Assembly (NCBI RefSeq): GCF_029265695.1
Contig: NZ_JAJUHW010000009.1
Coordinates: forward strand, 19,725-83,724
Direction of reading: 5' to 3'
DNA length: 64,000 bases
DNA from: Gracilinema caldarium
Lineage (GTDB): Bacteria; Spirochaetota; Spirochaetia; Treponematales; Breznakiellaceae
How positions within the stretch are numbered: the first letter of the stretch is position 1; every line of letters begins with the position of its first letter. The notes under the pieces are model-generated. The model worked only from the letters and a program-made list of their open reading frames with translations. It was not told where the DNA came from and did not search any database. Of this stretch, positions 49,457 through 58,340 are shown in pieces. Made by a program: the position numbers and the translations under genes.

Positions 49457-52400
49457 ATGCCCTCTTTGCAGGATTTACAGGAATTTAAAGCTTCTTTTAA
49501 GGAAATTGGCCGGGAAAGCTCTGTCCTTACAGAAACAGGCGAGCAGTATGACGATTTACCCTTACCTGACACAGAGCCGGTTCCGCTGGATTTACAAGCA
49601 GAAGCATTTTCGGGTGTTGCCAGTGGCGAAGAATATCCGCTGGGCGATGAGCAGGTCGATACTTTGAGCATGCCTGAAAATGAGGCGGCCGCTCCTGCTT
49701 CTGAAGAGGAAAATTTTGACTTCAGCGGATTTATCGATTCGTTAACTGAAAACGCATTTGCGGAGCCAGAGGAAGCAGCCGGAGAAAGCGAGCCTATAGG
49801 TGCTGAAGAAGCCAACATAAGCCAGAATCAAGCGGATTTTCAAAGTAATTCCCCGGAAGGCGAAGATTTTTCAGTACCGGAAGATCTCCTGCAAGGCTTT
49901 TCAGACGAGATTGAAGAAAGCAGAACAGAGGCCGGGTCCGACGCCAGCTCTGAAGATTTTACTGAGACCGGAGTCGAAGCCGGCAATGAAGTTGGTTATG
50001 AAGCCGGCACCGAAGTTTACTTCGGTAATGAGGCGGAGAGAGAACCTGAAGATTTCAGCATCCCGGACCTTGGTTTGGAGGGAGTTTTTTCACCAGAAGC
50101 CTCCAGTGAAACACAAAATGAAACATCGAGCCAGGAAACTACGGAAACACCTGAATATGGGGAATCTGAAACAGTCGATGTTTTCGGAACCGATTTTTCA
50201 TTGCCCCAAGATGAGCAAATCGAAAGTCCTCTTGATGAAACTGGGGCAATTGAACAAACGAACACAGCTATCGGCCCTGAAAACGATATTCTGGATCTGG
50301 AAAATCTTGGAGGAGAAGAACTTGGGTTCGAAAAAATTCCGCCCCAGTCAAAGCCTCAAGAACCCGCCGAGACTGAAACTGCTGTCCCCGAAGAACCGGA
50401 AGCATTTGATTTTTCCATTCCTGAGTTTGAAGGGCCTATCCCTGAAGGAAGCCCTAGTAGCGGTGCGGAAGCAGCCGCATCGAGCGGTTTAGGTGACCTC
50501 GGATCTCTCGGTGAACCATCTCTCAGCGAATTTGATGAATTTTCACTGGGAACTGAAACCATAGAAGGTTTTGGTTCTGAAACTGCTGTGGAGAAAACTG
50601 AAACCGGTTTTACCGGTATGCCCGCAATGGAAGACTTTTCCCTCGCGGGTATTGATGATCTTTTTAAACAACCAGAAGAAGCCCCACGCGGCCCTGCCCC
50701 AAAGGGCCGAACTGCCAAAGCTGCTGAACCAAAGGGTGTAACGGTCGAAGAAATCTCGCTTTCAGAAGAGGATTATAAAAAACTCGAAGCTACCCTCGCA
50801 TCCTACCCCCTGAACCTCAGAATAGCCTGTGAGGAACTCATTGCTGAACAAGCGGTGGTCCCCGACCAGATGGCTGCTTTGATTAAAATGCTGGTTAACG
50901 GGGCTTCTGCAAAAGAAACCGCCGCATTGGCTGGAGGTCTTTTAGGACGAAGCATTCAAATTCCGAAGGGGTTTGAAAAGAAAACCGGCGAAGAATTAGA
51001 AGCCGAACGGGCCAGCTTCGCCTATATTTTCCGGCATCGGGTACTGCCGATTTTAGGACTCTTTGTTTTTGTCCTTCTTGTTTCAGCTTCTTTGTTCTAT
51101 CTGACCTTTGAGTTTATCTATACCCCCTTGAAGGCCGAATCAATCTATAAAAAAGGATACGAGCGCATTGAGGCTGGTGATTACCAACGGGCTAACGAAC
51201 GGTTTTCCGAAGCCTTTGGTCTCTGGCGAAATAAGTCATGGTTTTTTAAATACGCACAAAAATTCAGGGATAAACGGCAGTATATCTATGCAGAACAAAA
51301 ATATGAGGAACTGCTTAGGTATTATCCGCGGGATAAGAAAGGTGCCCTCGAATTTGCCGATTTTGAAGCTACTTATTTAAATAATTACTCCAAAGCAGAC
51401 CGTATACTTCGAGACCATATCCTCGAGTATTCACTCGAAGACAAAGAGGGTTTACTTGCCCTGGGAGATATCAACCTTGCGTGGGGTGACTCGGATCCCA
51501 AGCAGTACGGAGACCGGTATGAAGAGGCAAGAAAAGCCTATGCCCGTTACATGGGGCGTTACGGAAGGGAAGATCCGGTGATGGAGCGGATGCTCCGATA
51601 CTTTATCCGGGTAGATAATATTGCTGAAGTTCTTTCTATGCAAAGCTACTTCATGGAATCAGAGAAACGAAAAATTAGCGGTATGAGCCTTGCAGAAATG
51701 GGAGGCTACTTGCTCGATAAGAAACTTCAGGTTGTAACAGGAGTGCCAGATAAGCATATTGCCCAAATCGAAGGTTTGCGGGAGGTCCTGCAGCGGGCTA
51801 TCAAGAGAGATAAGAACTTGCCGGAAGGATATTATCATCTGGCCCGCTATTTTTCAAAGTTTGGCAAGCCATCGGATGAAAAAGTAATGCTGGAAATGGC
51901 TCTCGATGTATTCGAAAAAGCACCAGAGCTGTCGGGCCGCAGAATAGGGTACCATATCGATACCTACCGCCGCTATGCGAGTTTACTTCGGGATAACCGG
52001 GAATTTATATCTGCTCAAGCCCAGCTGATTGCTGGAATAGGGGTCTATGAAGATGCGGTACAGCGTAAGGTGCTTGCCCAAACGCCAGAATTTGGAAGAT
52101 TGTACGCAGATCTTGCGGATATTGAATATTTCAGTGCAGGTAATTATGACGAAGCCCTGAAACATTATGCTCTTGCCCTTGCTCATGGTTGGGCCCAGCC
52201 TGAAACTCAGTATCGCATGGGAGTAATTTATTTTACTAAAAAAAGCTGGCCGGAAGCTCTGGAAAAGTTTTTTGAAACCTCTGTGGAGTTCCCGCTCAAC
52301 CGACGGCTTCTCTTTGCCTTAGGCAATACATCGTATCTGAGGGGAAATTATTTTGCAGCCCAGGGGTATTATAACCGACTCCTTGATATGCTGGAAACCG

Positions 52401-52756
52401 AACGTTCCCGATTTCCCATGCTGGTGCCTAACGATAGGCCAGAACATATGGAACTTGTTGAACGGCTTATGATGGCTAGAAACAACCTGGCAGCGACCCT
52501 AGAAAATTTGGCAGATGATACTGGCAATGCTTCCCTGCGGTCCCAAGCCTTAGCCCTATATGCCGAATCCTCTCGGGCCTGGGATTTAATAACCCGGGAT
52601 CCAAAAAGTATGATTCGTTCGGACTCTAAAAATTTAGCCTATTTAAACACCCGGAACGCACTATATCCGGTAAAAAATTACGAACGGCAGATTTATATTT
52701 ATCTGGATAAGGATGTGCTGGAGCCTTCCCCGTGGGAAAAATTGCTGCAAAAATAA
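49457..52756 (+). CDS. Large membrane-anchored TPR protein, possibly a periplasmic flagellar collar component
   Basis: About 1,099 residues; the ATG at 49457 gives MPSLQDLQEFKASFKEIGRE, and a TTG at 49451 is the alternative. Residues 1 to ~430 are very acidic, low-complexity and probably cytoplasmic, with repeated short motifs (EDFSVPEDLLQGF, EDFSIPDLGLEG, FDFSIPEFEGP). A folded stretch at ~435-510 precedes one membrane helix at ~530-550 (ILGLFVFVLLVSASLFYLTF). The rest is TPR-like: GYERIEAGDYQRANERFSEA, NYDEALKHYALALAHGW and NYFAAQGYYNRLLDML. Borrelia flagellar-collar proteins have comparable single-helix-plus-TPR layouts; that role is a suggestion only. Confidence 0.8.
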   Translation: MPSLQDLQEFKASFKEIGRESSVLTETGEQYDDLPLPDTEPVPLDLQAEAFSGVASGEEYPLGDEQVDTLSMPENEAAAPASEEENFDFSGFIDSLTENAFAEPEEAAGESEPIGAEEANISQNQADFQSNSPEGEDFSVPEDLLQGFSDEIEESRTEAGSDASSEDFTETGVEAGNEVGYEAGTEVYFGNEAEREPEDFSIPDLGLEGVFSPEASSETQNETSSQETTETPEYGESETVDVFGTDFSLPQDEQIESPLDETGAIEQTNTAIGPENDILDLENLGGEELGFEKIPPQSKPQEPAETETAVPEEPEAFDFSIPEFEGPIPEGSPSSGAEAAASSGLGDLGSLGEPSLSEFDEFSLGTETIEGFGSETAVEKTETGFTGMPAMEDFSLAGIDDLFKQPEEAPRGPAPKGRTAKAAEPKGVTVEEISLSEEDYKKLEATLASYPLNLRIACEELIAEQAVVPDQMAALIKMLVNGASAKETAALAGGLLGRSIQIPKGFEKKTGEELEAERASFAYIFRHRVLPILGLFVFVLLVSASLFYLTFEFIYTPLKAESIYKKGYERIEAGDYQRANERFSEAFGLWRNKSWFFKYAQKFRDKRQYIYAEQKYEELLRYYPRDKKGALEFADFEATYLNNYSKADRILRDHILEYSLEDKEGLLALGDINLAWGDSDPKQYGDRYEEARKAYARYMGRYGREDPVMERMLRYFIRVDNIAEVLSMQSYFMESEKRKISGMSLAEMGGYLLDKKLQVVTGVPDKHIAQIEGLREVLQRAIKRDKNLPEGYYHLARYFSKFGKPSDEKVMLEMALDVFEKAPELSGRRIGYHIDTYRRYASLLRDNREFISAQAQLIAGIGVYEDAVQRKVLAQTPEFGRLYADLADIEYFSAGNYDEALKHYALALAHGWAQPETQYRMGVIYFTKKSWPEALEKFFETSVEFPLNRRLLFALGNTSYLRGNYFAAQGYYNRLLDMLETERSRFPMLVPNDRPEHMELVERLMMARNNLAATLENLADDTGNASLRSQALALYAESSRAWDLITRDPKSMIRSDSKNLAYLNTRNALYPVKNYERQIYIYLDKDVLEPSPWEKLLQK

Positions 52757-52757
52757 T

Positions 52758-52850
52758 GGCTTTCTGTTGGACGATACTGGATTTGAACCAGTGACTTCTA
52801 CCGTGTGAAGGTAGCACTCTCCCGCTGAGTTAATCGTCCAACAGAAAGCC
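52758..52850. repeat. 18-bp inverted repeat that extends the tRNA-Val acceptor stem
   Basis: GGCTTTCTGTTGGACGAT at 52758-52775 and ATCGTCCAACAGAAAGCC at 52833-52850 are perfectly complementary. Seven pairs are the tRNA acceptor stem; eleven more join the 5' leader and 3' trailer, so the precursor would end in one long helix. Confidence 0.85.
52768..52839 (-). tRNA. tRNA-Val (CAC anticodon)
   Basis: 72 nt on the minus strand, no encoded CCA. Acceptor GGACGAT/ATCGTCC, anticodon stem-loop CTACC-TTCACAC-GGTAG with CAC at 34-36, T-arm CTGGTTCAAATCCAG, discriminator A. It reads the Val codon GTG. Confidence 0.93.
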
Positions 52851-52933
52851 CTGTTCCTGAGGCAGATACTATCATCATCATTATCTTTCTGTCAAGGTAA
52901 AACCTTCCTGATTACAGAGTAGTCAATTATGAA

Positions 52934-52965
52934 TATTTTATGTCTACAATTGTAGACATAAAATA
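52934..52965. promoter_or_regulatory. 32-bp perfect palindrome containing TACA-N2-TGTA
   Basis: TATTTTATGTCTACAA followed directly by its reverse complement. The centre, CTACAATTGTAG, contains the TACA-NN-TGTA core bound by BlaI/MecI/CopY-family repressors. It lies in the 269-bp AT-rich gap between tRNA-Val and the gene at 53109, about 145 bp before that start. I see no gene in that gap. Confidence 0.6.
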
Positions 52966-53108
52966 GATATACATCATTTTATTGATGTTAAAATAAAAAT
53001 AAATATATATATTTCAATGAAATAGAACTAAATGACCTGGCTTGTTTTGCTTGGCATGAAAATTGCTATATATTTATTGTTTCGGAATAATGACGGGGTA
53101 AAAACGAC

Positions 53109-53702
53109 ATGATATATTCAAAGACGACCGATGAAATACAGACTGAAGTAATTAGAAAATCAATTCATTTTCTCATAGCTCTGGTACCAAGTTTGGCAGT
53201 CATTAGCAAGTCTGGAACGCTGGCAGTTCTGGCCCTTGGAGTCCTGGTGTACTCCTATGCGGAGACTATGCGTTTATCTGGTCTTGTGGTTCCTCTTATT
53301 TCTCAGATTACGTCATTAGCTGCCCGGCAGCGCGATCAGGGGCGTTTTGTGCTAGGTCCGGTAACTTTGGGAGTGGGCGCCATGCTGGCATTGCTTTTAT
53401 ATCCAGCTCCTGCAGCATCTATTGCCATATATGCCCTTGCTTTCGGTGACGGTTTGGCGAGCCTGGTTGGTAAGCTCATTGGCAGGGTAAGACCGGCCTT
53501 CCTGATGGGTAAAAGCCTAGAAGGCTCTCTTGCATGTTTTATTGCAGTGTTTTTTATGGCCTTCCGGATTTCACGATCTTTGCCGGTCGCGCTTATTGCC
53601 GGTCTTACCGCAACAGTCATCGAAGTGTTTCCGTTAAAAGATTTTGATAATATCCTGATGCCTATCGGTGTTGGTTTTGCTGTACAGTTTTTACAGCCAT
53701 AA
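53109..53702 (+). CDS. CTP transferase/dolichol kinase-like membrane protein
   Basis: 197 residues with about six hydrophobic segments. EVIRKSIHFLIALVPSL at the start and IYALAFGDGLASLVGKLIGR with KSLEGSLACFIAVF are the signatures shared by dolichol/phytol kinases (SEC59/VTE5) and CdsA-like cytidylyltransferases. VIEVFPLKDFDNILMPIG closes the domain. Bacterial members of this short group are poorly characterised; a lipid-alcohol kinase role is likely but the substrate is unknown. The stop overlaps the convergent 53691-54524 gene by 12 bp. The upstream palindrome at 52934-52965 may control it. Confidence 0.8.
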   Translation: MIYSKTTDEIQTEVIRKSIHFLIALVPSLAVISKSGTLAVLALGVLVYSYAETMRLSGLVVPLISQITSLAARQRDQGRFVLGPVTLGVGAMLALLLYPAPAASIAIYALAFGDGLASLVGKLIGRVRPAFLMGKSLEGSLACFIAVFFMAFRISRSLPVALIAGLTATVIEVFPLKDFDNILMPIGVGFAVQFLQP

Positions 53703-54524
53703 ATAATACTGGTGCAGGTTGCTGCAATACATCCAAGTGCCAAGTGCAAGCATTGGTACAGCGAGCGCAATCTCCAGAATGGTGTCCGCATGAAGCAGCA
53801 AATCCCTGCCCAGTAGCACAAGCACAATACCAATGCTGACAAACATATAATCCTTGCTGCTTTTGTTTTTAATAGCAATAAAAAAGCTCAGTATGGTAAT
53901 AATTACAATTGTCATCTCAATAAGAAAGAACATGTCCGAAAACCCAAATTGAGGCGTCATGGCAGTATCCCAGCTCATACTATCTATAGGTACCCCTGAA
54001 GCTAAAGCAAAACACACAGCCCCATTAAAAAGCAGTAAAAGACCGTATCGCTGCATTTCCATACCCGCAGCATACACACTCGCTAAAAAGAGGGAGAATA
54101 GTCCAAAAAGGCGGCTAAAAAGCAGCAATTTGCCGGCAAAAACCGAATAGGTGAGGGATGTGCCGTAGTAATTAATCAAGGGATTAGCCATCCGGCTAAT
54201 TTCCAGGCTCAGAGATAACACAAAATTGGCAAAAAATAGAATTTCAGGGGCCTGTGTTTTTTCAAAAAGAACATATACGGTAATGATACCTGCCAAACTG
54301 TATAAAATGCTTAACCATATTGAAAAGAGCGGCGCAAAAGGATAGGGAGAAAAAAAGGGGGCAAAAAAGGTATGGGCGAACCCAAAGGTACGGTTTATTG
54401 CCTGCATTTCGATCTGAGGATAAATCGGAAAAGTTTTGATAGAAAAAAAACCGAGAAACACTACGGTAAGGGAACTCCAGACAATTCCTAGGATAACAAG
54501 CCGATTTCTTCCAGATAGGGTCAT
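53691..54524 (-). CDS. Polytopic membrane protein, unknown function
   Basis: 277 residues with about seven hydrophobic segments, for example LVILGIVWSSLTVVFLGFF, FSIWLSILYSLAGIITVYVL and MFFLIEMTIVIITILSFFIA. No family is recognised. The order of helices with a soluble loop after the first (FPIYPQIEMQAINRTFGFAH) resembles membrane sensor domains, but no signalling domain is attached. It is convergent with the CTP-transferase-like gene (12-bp overlap) and divergent from the DUF2259 gene. Confidence 0.7.
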   Translation of the reverse strand: MTLSGRNRLVILGIVWSSLTVVFLGFFSIKTFPIYPQIEMQAINRTFGFAHTFFAPFFSPYPFAPLFSIWLSILYSLAGIITVYVLFEKTQAPEILFFANFVLSLSLEISRMANPLINYYGTSLTYSVFAGKLLLFSRLFGLFSLFLASVYAAGMEMQRYGLLLLFNGAVCFALASGVPIDSMSWDTAMTPQFGFSDMFFLIEMTIVIITILSFFIAIKNKSSKDYMFVSIGIVLVLLGRDLLLHADTILEIALAVPMLALGTWMYCSNLHQYYLWL

Positions 54525-54601
54525 ACCATAACCATAACTTACTCTCAGGGTATACTCAAGACCGGTATAGAAATGCCGATAAGATAACGAAGGAGCATGA
54601 C

Positions 54602-55354
54602 ATGTATAAACGCCTGTTTATCATTATAATAACGTTTGCGATTTGTTTTACCGGTATTGCTTGGGCCGGGGATGCTGCCACATTTGTGGATCTAGGTTTT
54701 TCTTCCGATGGTCATTATTATACATTTGCACAATATGGTGTTGAATCCATAACGCTTAAACCATGGGCCGAAGTTTTTCTTGTCGATGTCCCTAAAAACA
54801 ACTTTGTGCCAAATGGAAAATTAACCTATACCCATACTGTGCCAATAATTCAAGGGCAGGATGGTACTGGAGCCCTTTATACACTGTTGGCTGCAAATGG
54901 TCCTTTATTTAAAAAATATTCAATTGATTTCCTCAGACAAAGCAGGCCGCTCTATCTTTCCATGGATAACAAGGCGGCTGCGAACGAAAAAGAGTCAACA
55001 AGCGGCTCTGCTGCCGGAACTTCCAGCGGTACTCCGATTGGAGAGCAGATACAATTTAGGGATTTTGAAAGCGGCGATTCCTATACGGCTAGCTTGGTCA
55101 GCCTGGTTGAAGGAACCGGGAATGACTTAAAGTCTTCGTTTTTTATCAATCTTGAACGAACAAAATCGGACAACAACAAAAAGAAGTATGTGGTTGGTTC
55201 TCCGTCCATTAAACGGTCCCTCATTGCTTCCTACCGTATATGCCGTGTCATGATTGCCCCTAAAGATGGCTCGATGATTTTTGTTATCGAAATGACTAAA
55301 AGGACTTCATCTGGACTAGATATCCGATATATGGTGGAAGCCCTTCGTTTATAG
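54602..55354 (+). CDS. DUF2259 predicted secreted protein
   Basis: 250 residues with a signal peptide (MYKRLFIIIITFAICFTGIA, cleavage near WAGD). The DUF2259 opening is clear: AATFVDLGFSSDGHYYTFAQ, YGVESITLKPWAEVFLVDVP and KNNFVPNGKL. The C-terminal part has SLIASYRICRVMIAPKDGSM with IFVIEM. An Ala/Ser/Gly-rich linker lies at ~130-150. The function of the family is unknown. It overlaps the convergent lipoate ligase gene by 6 bp. Confidence 0.85.
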   Translation: MYKRLFIIIITFAICFTGIAWAGDAATFVDLGFSSDGHYYTFAQYGVESITLKPWAEVFLVDVPKNNFVPNGKLTYTHTVPIIQGQDGTGALYTLLAANGPLFKKYSIDFLRQSRPLYLSMDNKAAANEKESTSGSAAGTSSGTPIGEQIQFRDFESGDSYTASLVSLVEGTGNDLKSSFFINLERTKSDNNKKKYVVGSPSIKRSLIASYRICRVMIAPKDGSMIFVIEMTKRTSSGLDIRYMVEALRL

Positions 55355-56095
55355 ATTGTAGATCCACGCTGGGCTTTGGATGTGTGCTAGATAGTCAGTA
55401 AAAGCCGAATCGGACAGAAATTGGACTGCAGAAATAATTTGTGCTGGGTCCTGTGAATAGTTAGATGCGAGCAGGTTTTGTATATCCTTGACAGAAACCG
55501 AAGTGTTCCATTCAGAGAGCTGACTTACCGGTGAACGAACCGACCGGATGTGTCTGCTCTCTTTTTTTTCTACCGCTGGTGTTAGGTAAAGCTTAAGTTT
55601 TTCAAGCTGGGAATTGATCAGCAAGGTCCCGTGGTGAAAGGCTCGATCCGCTTTTTCGCGGAAGGCAGATCCCGATATTTTATTTCCCTGTAAAAGAATG
55701 TCGTGCCGTTCATTCAGCTCCACAGGAAAACCCTGTGAACGCAGCACCGTGACAATAAATAAAAGATTATCTTTCCGATCAAAACAGGTCTTAGACCCCA
55801 TAAAGGTAAAACAAAGGTTTCCCATATCGTGCCATACGGTGCCGCCGCCGCTTTGCCTACGGGCCAGTAAAATGCCATCCCGTTGCATGGCTGAAAGATT
55901 ACATTCAATCTCCGGATCCTGAAATCTTCCAATGACTACCGAATCAGTGTTTTGCCAGAGGAACAGTATCGTTTCATCCTCTGTAAGCTGAGAAAAAAGC
56001 AAATTCTCCAGGGCAAGATTTTCATAAATATTACTGGATTGGGAAATGATGACCCGTTTACGAAGATTATGAGCTTTGGCCACCTTAGTTTCCAT
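55349..56095 (-). CDS. lplA: Lipoate--protein ligase A-like protein
   Basis: 248 residues of the catalytic BPL/LplA fold. NIYENLALENLLFSQL and FLWQNTDSVVIGRFQDPEIE open it, followed by ARRQSGGGTVWHDMGNLCFT (lipoyl-AMP loop) and NKISGSAFREKADRAFHHGT, with the catalytic Lys. It attaches lipoate or octanoate to dehydrogenase E2 or GcvH proteins. It is shorter than E. coli LplA (337) and ends soon after the catalytic domain, so the accessory C-terminal domain is reduced. It lies 8 bp after the 56104-56523 gene on the same strand. Confidence 0.9.
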   Translation of the reverse strand: METKVAKAHNLRKRVIISQSSNIYENLALENLLFSQLTEDETILFLWQNTDSVVIGRFQDPEIECNLSAMQRDGILLARRQSGGGTVWHDMGNLCFTFMGSKTCFDRKDNLLFIVTVLRSQGFPVELNERHDILLQGNKISGSAFREKADRAFHHGTLLINSQLEKLKLYLTPAVEKKESRHIRSVRSPVSQLSEWNTSVSVKDIQNLLASNYSQDPAQIISAVQFLSDSAFTDYLAHIQSPAWIYNL

Positions 56096-56103
56096 CAGCC
56101 TTT

Positions 56104-56523
56104 TTAAGAAAGTCGTTTTATTGGCCTGAGTACCTGGGTTACGAGTTCATCCTCTTCTTTGAGAACTCTTAAAAATACAAGGGGTTCTAGTTCGAGTCTT
56201 CTCCATAGCCCTTCTTTTTGGACTTCGATTGCCATGGCTGTAAAAAGCTCTTTGTTCGGATGTTCCCAGACCTGACCAAAAAGATACAAGCCCTGTGGAA
56301 TAGAACATTGAGGTGTCTCGCTTCTTCCGCTCTGTACTCCGGCAAAGACCATAGGACCCAGATAATTTTCAGGGTCTGGCTCGATTGAAAAAGCGTTTGT
56401 GTCAGGTAAAGAAAAACAAACCGTCTGTTCTCCTGAATCAAGTACAGCGAAAGGATCAGATACGGGAATCTTGGAATATAAAAAAGGCGAGCGGAGGTCC
56501 AAAGTATATATGGTAAAGCTCAT
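56104..56523 (-). CDS. Hypothetical protein
   Basis: 139 residues with no signal peptide or membrane segment; mixed alpha/beta composition with VCFSLPDTNAFSIEPDPENY and PQGLYLFGQVWEHPNKELFT in the middle. No family is recognised. It sits 8 bp upstream of lplA on the same strand, so the two are probably cotranscribed. Confidence 0.65.
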   Translation of the reverse strand: MSFTIYTLDLRSPFLYSKIPVSDPFAVLDSGEQTVCFSLPDTNAFSIEPDPENYLGPMVFAGVQSGRSETPQCSIPQGLYLFGQVWEHPNKELFTAMAIEVQKEGLWRRLELEPLVFLRVLKEEDELVTQVLRPIKRLS

Positions 56524-56629
56524 AGAATCATCCTACCAAGTATTCTATTTTTTTTAAAGTATTCTGTTTTTTCCTTCTGTACATAAATGAATCGGCAAGT
56601 CTGTGCGAAAAGTTCAGGAGGTATTATTG

Positions 56630-57688
56630 ATGAACAAAGCCCGGAAAATTGTATGTGCTATTACTTTTCAGGTTGTTATCCTCACTGGTCTTTTAGCTTG
56701 TAAGGGAGAAACGGTACTCCAAAATATCATTTCCTTTGATACCATAATGCCTGAGTTTATCGGATCAAAGGCGGTATCTGCCACAGAAATTGCCTTTGAA
56801 TTTTCAGTTCCTGTTAACGTAAAATCAGTCCAATTCGATCCTCCTGCAGAAATAGAACAGATCGAGGATGGGCAGCGGGTGGTGGTAAAAGTTATCCACC
56901 CTTTGCCAGCAGGAGAACGTTTTATGGCTGATTTAATCGTATCTGATTCAAAAGGGAATATCCTTAATGTACTTACTCCCTTCCGTGCTCGAAATGAGCG
57001 GCTGCCGAATATGGTCATTAATGAAATTCGTACAGAATATAGTAAGCCAAAGGTGGAGTTTATCGAACTATATACAAAATCAGCAGGCAATCTGGGTGCT
57101 ATTTCGGTAATTACCGCGATAAATGGAAAAGATAAGCCTATTTACGAATTTCCTCCCATAGAAGTTTCCCAGGGTGAATACATTGTGCTGCATCTGAGGA
57201 CAATAGAAGAGGGGGCTGTGGATGAACTTACGGGTGATCTGAGTCGTTCAACCTGTACTGAGACATCTACTTCTGCTCGAGATTTGTGGATCGCTGGAAA
57301 CGAAGAACGGCTTCGCAAGACCGATGGCGTAGCTCTCTTGAATCAGGATGGAGGCATTCTAGATGCGGTATTGTACAGCGAGTACACAAGTGGAGAATGG
57401 ACAAAAAATGAACTTGTCCAGTTTTGTACGCTCCTTTCAGAAAACAGTGCTTGGCAAAGTAAAGACCAGATGCAAGGACCGATCCTCCCAAAGGATGCTT
57501 TCGGAAGCAATGTTACCACTACGACAAGAACTATCTGCCGGGATGAAACTGTGGCAGATAGTCATAGTTCTCAAGATTGGTATATAACTGTGACAAGCGG
57601 CGCTACCCCCGGCCTCCCGAACAGAACAGAACGTTATGCGGACACCACCTTAAAGGCCGTCAAAATGGTGAGTAAAAATAAAAAATAA
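56630..57688 (+). CDS. Putative lipoprotein with Ig-like and lamin-tail domains
   Basis: About 352 residues from the ATG at 56630 behind CAGGAGGT. The N-terminus ending VVILTGLLAC is a lipoprotein signal. Residues ~30-110 read like an SbsA/Big_5 Ig-like domain (PEFIGSKAVSATEIAFEFSV, PLPAGERFMADLIVSDSKG). Residues ~120-310 read like a lamin-tail domain: NMVINEIRTEYSKPKVEFIE, GEYIVLHLRT and DGVALLNQDGGILDAVLYS. Such domains appear on bacterial surface and secreted nuclease-associated proteins. The ligand is unknown. A copy of the intergenic repeat follows. Confidence 0.78.
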   Translation: MNKARKIVCAITFQVVILTGLLACKGETVLQNIISFDTIMPEFIGSKAVSATEIAFEFSVPVNVKSVQFDPPAEIEQIEDGQRVVVKVIHPLPAGERFMADLIVSDSKGNILNVLTPFRARNERLPNMVINEIRTEYSKPKVEFIELYTKSAGNLGAISVITAINGKDKPIYEFPPIEVSQGEYIVLHLRTIEEGAVDELTGDLSRSTCTETSTSARDLWIAGNEERLRKTDGVALLNQDGGILDAVLYSEYTSGEWTKNELVQFCTLLSENSAWQSKDQMQGPILPKDAFGSNVTTTTRTICRDETVADSHSSQDWYITVTSGATPGLPNRTERYADTTLKAVKMVSKNKK

Positions 57689-57709
57689 CTTTTTCAGAAG
57701 TTGGCCATT

Positions 57710-57823
57710 ACTCTTTGAGTTATGAAATTGGCTTTGCGATTGCTTACGGTTGCATGCTGTTTCATAGAGAACGCACGCAACCGTTGCGACAAATCGGGAT
57801 TTTCAAGGTAGTTCTTTCAAAAC
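57710..57823. repeat. Intergenic hairpin repeat, copy 2 (inverted)
   Basis: The reverse complement of copy 1: GAAATTGGCTTTGCGATTGC, ACGGTTGCATGC, CGCAACCGTTGCGACAAATCG and TTCAAGGTAGTTCTTTCAAA line up in order. The outer GACCG hairpin is missing. It fills the gap between the lamin-tail lipoprotein and trxA. Confidence 0.8.
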
Positions 57824-58147
57824 TCAGATCAGGTCCTTAAACAGGTTCTCAAGTTCATGTTTGGGTAGTGCTCCTACCCGCTGGCGTACGACAGATCCAT
57901 TTTTAATAACAAGCAGTGTTGGTATCGAAACAATACCAAATCGGTTAGCTAATTCGCTTTCCTCATCCACATTTACTTTGCCAACCTTAAGTTTTCCCGC
58001 ATATTGGGTGGCTATCTGATCTACCAGGGGGGCAATCATTTTGCATGGCATGCACCATTCTGCCCAAAAATCTATAAGAACGGGGAGTGAGGACTGCATC
58101 ACTTCTGCATCAAAATTGGATGCGGTCAGCTTAACTTCTGTGCTCAT
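57824..58147 (-). CDS. trxA: Thioredoxin
   Basis: 107 residues, the standard thioredoxin length. LIDFWAEWCMPCKMIAPLVD carries the redox pair; the dipeptide between the cysteines is Met-Pro rather than the usual Gly-Pro. VGKVNVDEESELANRFGIVS and IPTLLVIKNGSVV (cis-proline) complete the fold. It is a cytoplasmic general disulfide reductase. The gene is flanked by repeat-family sequence on both sides and appears monocistronic. Confidence 0.95.
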   Translation of the reverse strand: MSTEVKLTASNFDAEVMQSSLPVLIDFWAEWCMPCKMIAPLVDQIATQYAGKLKVGKVNVDEESELANRFGIVSIPTLLVIKNGSVVRQRVGALPKHELENLFKDLI

Positions 58148-58340
58148 GGGGGGCTCCTTATCCTTTGATAATGACGACTGCTTGCGGTTGCTTTATCGCC
58201 GCTGCGCCTGCGGTAACGCAAAAACGCCTGCTTATATACTACTTAAATAACTGAAAAAAAGCAAAGGGAGACAAGAAGGACTGAGCCCCTGGGCTCTATC
58301 CCTGTACCAAACTTAAAAAAAACAGTATATTCCTTTGTCT

